Below are positions 6,573 through 10,987 of a stretch of DNA of 10,987 nt, in pieces; position 1 is the first letter of the stretch, and each line of letters begins with the position of its first letter. The position numbers and the translations under genes are program-made. The notes beneath the pieces are model-generated. The model saw nothing but the letters and a program-made list of their open reading frames with translations. It was not told the DNA's origin and did not search any database. The DNA comes from Candidatus Zhuqueibacterota bacterium (GTDB taxonomy: Bacteria; Zhuqueibacterota; Zhuqueibacteria; Zhuqueibacterales; Zhuqueibacteraceae): contig JABWAN010000089.1 of assembly GCA_013361015.1 (NCBI GenBank), positions 1 through 10,987 on the forward strand, in the 5' to 3' direction.

Positions 6573-7355
6573 TCACTGCAAATTCACCAACACCAAAACC
6601 AAACCTTTGCCGGCTGCGAGCCGGGTCATGGCTTTGCCGAGAATTGCACCGTGCGAAAGCGACCGATCTGTGGCTTTCATGGCATGGCCCGGTTGCGCAG
6701 AAGTCGTGAGCAAATCACCGGGAGCGATTGCACCATTCACAGTGGTCGCCAATGCATAGACACGACCGGTGAGCGCGACATCGCGGCCTTCCTCCAGTGC
6801 GCCTTCTTGCTTCATCGTGAGTCCCGCGCGCACGCCGGCGGCGCCACTGATGACCCCGGCGACGCGAGTATCATAGGCCTTTTCACAAAGCTTCAGTTTG
6901 CCGGGATTGTCTTCATCGATCACCACAACTGCACCTGCTGGAATATTCGCTTGCGACATGGGGAAAGGTTCAGCGAGATCGGCGCCACCGGTGATCGTCA
7001 AAATTTTCGTCGTAGTCGTCCCGTTCACGTGGATCGAATTTTCAAAAAAGGCTTTGCCGGAAGGATGCAGCGCGAGGCCCGGCTTGCTGCTGTCCGCGCA
7101 CAGGTAGAGAGGCTGCGCGTTGATTCCACCAAGCCCAATGCCGGCGCCGAGCTTGCCCGAAGCCAGCCAGGTCCTGAACAGTTTTGCAGCAACGTGTTGT
7201 GAGGAGAGATTTGTAATGCGCCCCTCGGTTGAGAGAGCCTGCGTGCTACTATCGCGCAGGGTTGACTTCGTGGTATCGTTGGCGGCTGGTTGCGCCACGC
7301 CTTTTTGCACGGCGAGGCCGGAGAAAAGAATAATAGAAAGAATTTTGAGGTGCAT
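6573..7355 (-). CDS. Secreted protein with C-terminal ADLAE-type domain
   Basis: 260 residues. Residues 1-21 are a signal peptide (MHLKILSIILFSGLAVQ, cut near GVA/QP). Residues 22-60 are polar, 70-118 glycine-rich and beta-like (GAGIGLGGINAQPLYL), and 119-260 form a recognisable module: ITGGADLAEPF (121-131), VVVIDEDNPGKL (143-154), VAGVISG (165-171), VALTGRVYA (193-201), APGDLLTTSAQPGHAMKA (211-228) and GAILGKA (236-242). This block recurs at the C-termini of exported or tail-fibre-like bacterial proteins and resembles the intramolecular-chaperone/peptidase G2-like fold from memory; I cannot verify a catalytic residue, so no self-cleavage is claimed. AGGA lies 10 bases before the ATG, supporting the start. 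Its TGA overlaps a possible GTG start of the protease gene, so the two are probably co-translated. Function unknown. Confidence 0.75.
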   Translation of the reverse strand: MHLKILSIILFSGLAVQKGVAQPAANDTTKSTLRDSSTQALSTEGRITNLSSQHVAAKLFRTWLASGKLGAGIGLGGINAQPLYLCADSSKPGLALHPSGKAFFENSIHVNGTTTTKILTITGGADLAEPFPMSQANIPAGAVVVIDEDNPGKLKLCEKAYDTRVAGVISGAAGVRAGLTMKQEGALEEGRDVALTGRVYALATTVNGAIAPGDLLTTSAQPGHAMKATDRSLSHGAILGKAMTRLAAGKGLVLVLVNLQ

Positions 7356-7477
7356 GGCTTTCTCTTCCTGAGAAATGTAGCGTTCATAATTTTACCAGTG
7401 ACAAAGTACGATCTTCGTTTGCCACTTGCGGATTCTAAAATAGTAGACACACCGAACAACTCTTCGCTCTCACAATG

Positions 7478-7516
7478 AGGCTCAAGTCTTCTCAAACTTC
7501 GAGCCGGCTTGAGCCT
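7478..7516. terminator. Hairpin between the lipoprotein gene and the secreted-protein gene
   Basis: AGGCTCAAG (7478-7486) and CTTGAGCCT (7508-7516) are perfect 9-bp reverse complements with a 21-base loop. It lies about 25 bases after the stop of the lipoprotein gene on the minus strand, the right place for a terminator or an mRNA-stabilising stem. On the minus strand no T-run follows; on the plus strand TTTT (7516-7519) follows, but there is no plus-strand gene to terminate. It may therefore partly separate, or process, the transcripts of the two exported-protein genes. Confidence 0.45.
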
Positions 7517-7541
7517 TTTGCAGGGAGATAATTGGCGGCAC

Positions 7542-8072
7542 TCAGCGTGCGATGATGCGCCCCGTTCCCACCAAGACGTTCGCGTTTCCCGCATGCTCTT
7601 CAAAAGTGACTTCCAAATCTAGATTCGAAAAGCCCTCCTTTCCTTGCGCTGTGAAACTCATCGGTGCGCGTGTGCCGGCCGCAATCTCTTGCGTCATGCC
7701 ACCGGTGAAGAGGCCTTGAAGATTTTGTGAGGGCCAACTCGCCGTGCATTCGACGAGCAATGTCTCTTTGCTATCGCCCGTTTGCGGGTTGCGCTCGGAA
7801 TGCGTGATCGTGGTTTTGAATTTTCCCACCAAATCGCCGCTCACGGTTTGTCCTTCAATGACGCGGCCTTGCACGTGAATGACGCCGGAATTATCCACCC
7901 ACTCGTAGCCGGCTTGGGTTACATTTCCCGTGCTGCGATCAACCGTAATCGTCACCACTTGATTGATGGGTGCTTTCGGAGCAACGATGTCGTTGCTTCC
8001 TTCCCGGCCACAAGCCGTCAAAACGAACATCGCGATTGCGCACACGCCGGAAGACAGTACTCTACTTTGCAT
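7542..8072 (-). CDS. Lipoprotein of unknown function
   Basis: 176 residues. The N-terminus is a type II signal peptide: a short basic start (MQSR), a hydrophobic core and the lipobox VLTAC with Cys21, followed by GREGSND, so the mature protein should be lipid-anchored and probably sorted outward. The rest is predicted beta-rich from its alternating pattern, with acidic strands such as NLDLEVTFEEH (150-160) and NVLVGTGRIIAR at the end. Only one further cysteine, Cys109, is in the mature chain. No family is recognised. The start is well supported: AAGGAGG (complement of 8079-8085) lies 6 bases before the ATG. A -24/-12-like sequence is found about 60 bases upstream, and the next gene upstream encodes a sigma-54 activator, suggesting regulated expression. 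It may act with the two secreted proteins encoded after it. Confidence 0.78.
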   Translation of the reverse strand: MQSRVLSSGVCAIAMFVLTACGREGSNDIVAPKAPINQVVTITVDRSTGNVTQAGYEWVDNSGVIHVQGRVIEGQTVSGDLVGKFKTTITHSERNPQTGDSKETLLVECTASWPSQNLQGLFTGGMTQEIAAGTRAPMSFTAQGKEGFSNLDLEVTFEEHAGNANVLVGTGRIIAR

Positions 8073-8078
8073 GATGAC

Positions 8079-8085
8079 CCTCCTT
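8079..8085 (-). promoter_or_regulatory. Shine-Dalgarno of the lipoprotein gene
   Basis: The minus strand reads AAGGAGG, 6 bases before the ATG at 8072. Together with the ribosome site of the STAS gene it shows that this genome does use canonical Shine-Dalgarno sequences, so their absence before the two phosphatase genes is noteworthy. Confidence 0.8.
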
Positions 8086-8128
8086 GAGGTTCATTGAAAA
8101 ACTGAATTGATCTTGTTCTCAAGGATAA

Positions 8129-8144
8129 GTCAAAGCGAGTGCCA
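8129..8144 (-). promoter_or_regulatory. Candidate sigma-54 (-24/-12) promoter for the lipoprotein gene
   Basis: The minus strand reads TGGCAC, five bases, then TTGAC, against the RpoN consensus TGGCAC-N5-TTGCW. The -24 element is perfect and the spacing exact; the one clear fault is A instead of C in the -12 GC. Transcription would begin about 10-12 bases downstream, leaving a leader of roughly 45 bases before the ATG at 8072. The gene just upstream encodes a sigma-54 activator, which raises the odds, but a single imperfect match is not proof. Confidence 0.4.
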
Positions 8145-8306
8145 GAGGCAGTTGCGTTGTTGCTGATGAAGTAAGTTTAGAAAATGTTGGAGCGTGGCCG
8201 TCTCAACGTGAGTGGCATGTGTACGTTCAAAGAAGGGAAAACGCCGGCAGAATCTTGCCAGAATTAGAGGGTTTGATTTTGGGAAGGTTAGAGTGGCAGA
8301 AAGTTA

Positions 8307-9833
8307 TTAGTCTTGCATCGGGTTCACAATCCCCAGCTTGCTCATTTTATAGCGCAGCGTTGCAATCGGAATTTTCAACGCACGCGCCGCGCGCGATTGA
8401 TTCCAGTCATGCTCTTGCAGCATCTTGCGCACGAGTTGGCGTTCATACTCTTCAAGGCATTCAGACAAAGATTTGGTGACGTGCAAATCTTCGAGCACCG
8501 GCTCGAAGCGTTTATACTCTTTGGCGAGATCGGGCGGCAGAGTTTTGTGATCGAGAATTTCTTTTTCCGCGGGCGCGAGCGCAACGAGACGCTCGACAAA
8601 ATTTTCCAACTCGCGAATATTGCCGGGCCATTTGCGTTGCTGCAAGAATTCCAACATGCTCGCGCTGAACTGTTGCGCCTTTTTTTGTTGCTCGCTCGCA
8701 AACTTTTTCAAGAAGTGATGCGCGAGCAGAGGAAGATCGGCGCGGCGTTCGTGGAGAGAAGGGACGTGGATGGGATAGACGTGCAAGCGATAGAACAAAT
8801 CTTCTCGAAATTGCTTCGCGTCCACCAATTGTTGCAACGACCGGCTGCTCGCGGAGATGATGCGCACGTCAACCGTATGCGTTTTGTTGCTGCCCACGGG
8901 TCGCACTTCGCCTTCCTGCAGAAAGCGCATGAGCTTGGATTGCATTTCGAGCGGCAGGTTGGCGATTTCATCCATAAAAAATGTGCCGCGATCGGCTTCG
9001 TCGAGCAGGCCTTTGCGCTCGGCAATCGCACCGGTGAATGCGCCTTTCACGTGGCCGAACAACTCGCTCTCAATCAGATGCGCCGGAATCGCGCCGCAAT
9101 CAATGGCAACGAACGGCTTGTCGCCGCGGCTGCTGCATTTGTGAATTGCGCGCGCGATGCGCTCTTTGCCCGTGCCGCTCTCGCCTTGCAATTGCACGCG
9201 CACTTCGCAACGGGCCGCAGCTTCGATCGTTTGTAAGAGTTTTACGAAAGCTTTGCTCTTGCCCAATAAACCTAGCTCTTCATATTTGCTGCGGAGATTC
9301 AACTCGGTGAACGGCGGCGTGAAGTACTGCTGAATCCCCTGCACATTGCGCAGATACGGCGCGGCAATGACTGCGATTTTCTCCAAATAAGCGCGCGCAC
9401 TTTCGTCGAAAGCACCGCCATCACGGCGGTTCAAAATCATGAGCGAGCCGAGCACAACGCCCTCGCTTTGCAACAACACGGCGATGACGGATTTGATCGC
9501 CATCTCTCCGAACTTCACTTTGGCAAAACGCGGATCGGTCTTCATGTCCGCGCTCAAGAGCGGCTGATTGAATTGCATGAGCCAGCCCGCAATCTGCGTT
9601 TGCAGCATGTGATATTTCGGATCGTGCTCGTGCACGCCCTCACGCACTACGGTCTTGAACGTCTGCCGGGTTTGCGGATTGATCAGCATGATGAGCGCGG
9701 TCTCGGCTTCGAGCAAAGCCGCGGCGCGTTGCGCCACGTAGCGCAGCGTTTCGTCAAAGTCGTTTTGCTGATTAAGAACGGAGGCGAGATCAATGAGAGA
9801 TTCTAAACTGTGGAGGTTTTCGGATTGTGCCAT
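8307..9833 (-). CDS. Sigma-54-dependent transcriptional activator with GAF sensor domain
   Basis: 508 residues from the ATG at 9833. A GAF-like domain occupies about residues 8-165 (NFDETL-type helix, PLLSADMKTDPRF, SVIAVLLQSEGVVLGSLMI). The AAA+ domain has Walker A GESGTGKE (217-224), an intact sigma-54 contact loop GAFTGA (264-269), Walker B GTFFMDE (283-289), the arginine-finger segment FREDLFYRL (342-350) and the sensor II stretch WPGNIREL (402-409). The C-terminus has a Fis-type helix-turn-helix (NQSRAARALKIPIATLRYKM, 478-497). Order and length match NifA/FhlA-like activators that sense a ligand through GAF rather than through a receiver domain. It should bind an upstream activating site and use ATP to open RpoN promoters. 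The frame continues upstream to 9947, but those 38 residues overlap the HicB-like gene and look non-coding. RpoN itself is not in the window. Confidence 0.93.
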   Translation of the reverse strand: MAQSENLHSLESLIDLASVLNQQNDFDETLRYVAQRAAALLEAETALIMLINPQTRQTFKTVVREGVHEHDPKYHMLQTQIAGWLMQFNQPLLSADMKTDPRFAKVKFGEMAIKSVIAVLLQSEGVVLGSLMILNRRDGGAFDESARAYLEKIAVIAAPYLRNVQGIQQYFTPPFTELNLRSKYEELGLLGKSKAFVKLLQTIEAAARCEVRVQLQGESGTGKERIARAIHKCSSRGDKPFVAIDCGAIPAHLIESELFGHVKGAFTGAIAERKGLLDEADRGTFFMDEIANLPLEMQSKLMRFLQEGEVRPVGSNKTHTVDVRIISASSRSLQQLVDAKQFREDLFYRLHVYPIHVPSLHERRADLPLLAHHFLKKFASEQQKKAQQFSASMLEFLQQRKWPGNIRELENFVERLVALAPAEKEILDHKTLPPDLAKEYKRFEPVLEDLHVTKSLSECLEEYERQLVRKMLQEHDWNQSRAARALKIPIATLRYKMSKLGIVNPMQD

Positions 9834-9883
9834 CACGCTTTGGCTCTCGTTTATAACTTCATAAACTCGTTCACGCTGGGGCG

Positions 9884-10075
9884 TCAACCCAGCAACTCGC
9901 CTCTTGCGTGGCGATACGCAAAGATCATTTTCAAAACATCGACGCAATTAAAAATCGCCTCTTCCATGGAATCGCCTTCGGCAAAAGCGCCTGGCATGCT
10001 CGGCACCGAAGCCAAGTAGCCGTCGCCGTTCTGTTCGATAACAAAAGAAACAAAAGCCGCGGTGCTGTTTTTCAT
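9884..10075 (-). CDS. HicB-like antitoxin-family protein without an adjacent HicA
   Basis: 63 residues matching the N-terminal HicB_like fold: DGYLASVPSMPGAFAEGD (18-35) followed by the helix MEEAIFNCVDVLKMI (37-51). HicB antitoxins bind the mRNA interferase HicA; many longer ones also carry a DNA-binding domain, which is absent here. No HicA (60-80 residues, with its dsRBD-like fold) is encoded on either side, so this is either an orphan or a family member with another role. GGAG (complement of 10084-10087) precedes the ATG at a good distance. It is followed 50 bases later by the sigma-54 activator gene in the same direction, so the two may be co-transcribed. The family call is firm; an antitoxin function is not. 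Confidence 0.8.
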   Translation of the reverse strand: MKNSTAAFVSFVIEQNGDGYLASVPSMPGAFAEGDSMEEAIFNCVDVLKMIFAYRHARGELLG

Positions 10076-10130
10076 ATCTCATTCTCCAAAAGTCGCGGCA
10101 GATACAGAAGCGCTCGTTCACTAACAAGAC

Positions 10131-10286
10131 TCCCGCTTCGCCTTCACTCAAATGCGCGGGCAGAAACTTGAGTGCGACGAAGCGATCGAGCTTGATGTCG
10201 AGGGCTTTGTAAACCACGCCCATGCCGCCTGCGCCGAGCTTTTCGAGGATTTTGTCGTGGGAGAGGGTTTGGCCGAGCATATTCAT
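10131..10286 (-). pseudogene. 5' fragment of a Ser/Thr protein kinase gene
   Basis: The first about 50 codons are an unmistakable Hanks-type kinase N-terminus: LGQTLSHDKILEKL, the glycine loop LGAGGMGVV (17-25), and VALKFLPAHLSEGE with the ATP-binding lysine at 40. After about residue 52 the frame stays open to 9948 but runs antisense-like through the HicB-like gene in another frame (Cys/Arg-rich, no kinase motifs), so HRD, DFG and all the C-lobe are missing. In the adjacent frame the DNA between this fragment and the HicB-like gene reads ...SERALLYLPRLLENEI and stops with TGA overlapping the HicB-like ATG. It is best explained as a kinase gene cut by deletion or recombination. ATG at 10286 or 10280 would be its start; no good ribosome site is seen. 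Confidence 0.75.
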
Positions 10287-10385
10287 GGTACGGCTTTCAC
10301 GCCTTGTCGCCTCGCATAAGTCGAAGCTAAGAAACTCTAAAACCGAAGGGGAAATGATCTTGGGCGAGAGAGATTTTCTTGCAAA

Positions 10386-10407
10386 AGCCTTATATCAAAA
10401 CGAGGCT
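10386..10407 (-). terminator. Weak hairpin after the toxin-antitoxin operon
   Basis: On the minus strand, AGCCT (10407-10403) and AGGCT (10390-10386) form a 5-bp stem with a 12-base loop, followed by TTTT. It begins about 20 bases after the toxin stop. Position and T-run fit a terminator, but the stem is short. Confidence 0.3.
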
Positions 10408-10426
10408 CAAAATTGCTTCATAAAGT

Positions 10427-10681
10427 TTAGTCATAGACATCACGTCGATGGCCGACGTGCATCACAATGAGCTTCTGAGCCTTGTCGTCAATTTCATAAA
10501 TGACGCGAAAGCTGCCAATACGAATCCGCCAACCCTCTCTTCCCACCAGTTTCTTACAGCCGGCAGGGCGAGGTGAAAGAGCTAGGTTACGAATGGCATC
10601 CCGCACTCTGGAATATGTCTGTTGCGGTAATGCCGCAAGCTCTTTCTGCGCGCGGGGAAGAATTTCTATTTGATAACTCAC
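10427..10681 (-). CDS. RelE/ParE-superfamily toxin
   Basis: 84 residues, the typical size. Features are the first strand and helix (YQIEILPRAQKELAALP, 3-19), the central KKLVGREGWRIRIGSFRVIY (43-62) and the terminal VGHRRDVYD (76-84). Arg59 in the central strand and the Arg-Arg-Asp-Val-Tyr end (79-83) correspond to the catalytic positions of RelE-type ribosome-dependent mRNases, so this is more RelE-like than a ParE gyrase poison; family members should cut mRNA in the ribosomal A site. The GTG start at 10681 overlaps the antitoxin TGA (GTGA), giving coupled translation with antitoxin first, as usual. It is apparently intact and ends before a weak hairpin. Confidence 0.9.
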   Translation of the reverse strand: MSYQIEILPRAQKELAALPQQTYSRVRDAIRNLALSPRPAGCKKLVGREGWRIRIGSFRVIYEIDDKAQKLIVMHVGHRRDVYD

Positions 10682-10881
10682 GAACGGTTCCGTTCGATTT
10701 CAACAACAGCATCTTCGAAAGAAATAGGTTGCTCGCCGGAAGCTTTCGCCGCATCATAGGCGCGCAACTCGGCCAACTCTTCCAGTTCATGCAACAAGCG
10801 ATAATAAGTATCGATGTTCAAGAGCACGCTGATGCGTTTACCTTGTTGATCGACGACGAATTGTTCCTGCATTGGTATCAT
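10678..10881 (-). CDS. Phd/YefM-like antitoxin paired with the RelE-like toxin
   Basis: 67 residues. The N-terminal part (QFVVDQQGKRISVLLNIDTY, 7-26) has the strand-helix pattern of Phd/YefM-like DNA-binding antitoxins; LLHELEELAELRAYDAAKAS (29-48) is a long acidic helix, and ISFEDAVVEIERN (53-65) is the kind of C-terminal segment that wraps the toxin. It should neutralise the toxin encoded directly after it and repress the operon. GGAG lies 7 bases before the ATG at 10881; a second ATG at 10872 is less well placed. A RelB-like assignment cannot be excluded because short antitoxins diverge quickly, but the pairing makes the role secure. Confidence 0.85.
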   Translation of the reverse strand: MIPMQEQFVVDQQGKRISVLLNIDTYYRLLHELEELAELRAYDAAKASGEQPISFEDAVVEIERNRS

Positions 10882-10923
10882 GGTTATTCTCCGGTTTGCA
10901 AGCGTTCACTTTTGTGGGATGCA

Positions 10924-10951
10924 ATTTTACACAAATTTTGAATAAAAGCAA
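10924..10951 (-). promoter_or_regulatory. Candidate promoter of the toxin-antitoxin operon
   Basis: On the minus strand TTGCTT (10951-10946), a 16-base spacer, then TAAAAT (10929-10924). The -10 box matches 5 of 6 consensus bases; the -35 is weak. It lies about 43 bases before the antitoxin ATG. The spacer is almost exactly filled by one copy of an 18-bp direct repeat, the expected place for a repressor site. Confidence 0.5.
10929..10946. repeat. Direct repeat copy 1, probable operator within the promoter
   Basis: Plus strand ACACAAAT-TT-TGAATAAA. It matches copy 2 at 16 of 18 positions, the only differences being the two central bases. It fills the spacer between the -35 and -10 boxes of the toxin-antitoxin promoter, so a protein bound here would block RNA polymerase. 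Confidence 0.6.
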
Positions 10952-10964
10952 GCTTCGGGAGCAA

Positions 10965-10982
10965 ACACAAATGCTGAATAAA
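10965..10982. repeat. Direct repeat copy 2, probable upstream operator
   Basis: Plus strand ACACAAAT-GC-TGAATAAA, exactly 36 bp from copy 1. It lies upstream of the -35 box. Two such sites suit the cooperative antitoxin or toxin-antitoxin complex binding known for several type II systems. The window ends 5 bases later, so more copies may follow. Confidence 0.6.
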
Positions 10983-10987
10983 CCATT

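Noticed and set aside
7487..7603. Minus-strand ORF of 192 codons (7025-7603) bridging the lipoprotein and secreted-protein genes
   Set aside because: It overlaps both genes in another frame and has the Ser/Arg-rich look of an out-of-frame reading, without a start context.
8254..8269. GGCAGAATCTTGC on the plus strand as a second sigma-54 promoter
   Set aside because: The GG-to-GC spacing is one base short of the consensus and there is no plus-strand gene downstream.
8313..9236. 307-codon plus-strand ORF opposite the sigma-54 activator
   Set aside because: It lies wholly antisense to a gene with clear AAA+ motifs; its His/Arg/Phe-rich composition is what antisense reading produces.
9834..9947. 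Longer start for the sigma-54 activator
   Set aside because: The extra 38 residues are basic and overlap the HicB-like gene in another frame; the GAF domain begins naturally after the ATG at 9833.
1..10987. tRNA, rRNA, CRISPR array, insertion sequence or diversity-generating element
   Set aside because: No regularly spaced short repeats, cloverleaf-like sequence, transposase or reverse transcriptase motif was seen; the only repeats are the inverted pair and the operator repeats listed.

Overview
The window looks like chromosomal DNA of a free-living, Gram-negative-type bacterium with moderate GC. It carries exported proteins, a lipoprotein, sigma-54-type regulation and several small toxin-antitoxin-like genes. 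The mix of GAF/PP2C signalling proteins, a Ser/Thr-kinase fragment, a metzincin with a beta-helix tail and HicB/RelE-type genes recalls candidate phyla of the FCB superphylum (for example KSB1 or Calditrichota-like metagenome bins). That placement is an impression from gene families; nothing here fixes the taxonomy. There are no rRNA, tRNA or CRISPR features and no transposase.

Left part, plus strand. The window opens inside a beta-propeller (NHL-like) protein that ends at 520. A 231-bp gap with nested inverted repeats follows. It leads, through a strong Shine-Dalgarno, into a tight four-gene signalling operon at 752-4759. The genes encode a STAS anti-anti-sigma protein, an RsbW-like HATPase anti-sigma kinase overlapping it by one base, a 657-residue phosphatase with two GAF-like domains and a SpoIIE/RsbU-type PP2C domain, and a response regulator whose output is a second PP2C phosphatase. 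Together they form a complete partner switch (kinase, phosphorylatable antagonist, two differently gated phosphatases). The sigma factor or other target is not in the window.

Middle. The 4760-5436 region has no convincing gene beyond a 23-codon ORF that overlaps the end of the operon. It holds two diverged copies of a roughly 145-170 bp element in inverted orientation, about 220 bp apart. The outer end of the second copy lies within a few bases of the stop codon of the next gene.

Right part, minus strand. Reading leftward from 10987 come a Phd/YefM-like antitoxin and RelE/ParE-like toxin pair with a promoter containing two direct-repeat operator candidates, the severed 5' end of a Ser/Thr protein kinase gene, a lone HicB-like protein, and a sigma-54 enhancer-binding protein with a GAF sensor domain. 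Next are a lipoprotein with a -24/-12-like sequence in front of it, a secreted protein with a C-terminal ADLAE-type domain, and a secreted HExxHxxGxxH metzincin-type protease overlapping or abutting it. The last three form an exported cassette that the adjacent sigma-54 activator might control; this is inference from position and one imperfect promoter match.

The main leads are the dual-phosphatase partner switch without a visible target, the inverted repeat pair, the sigma-54 activator and exported cassette, and the 36-bp-spaced operator repeats of the toxin-antitoxin pair.
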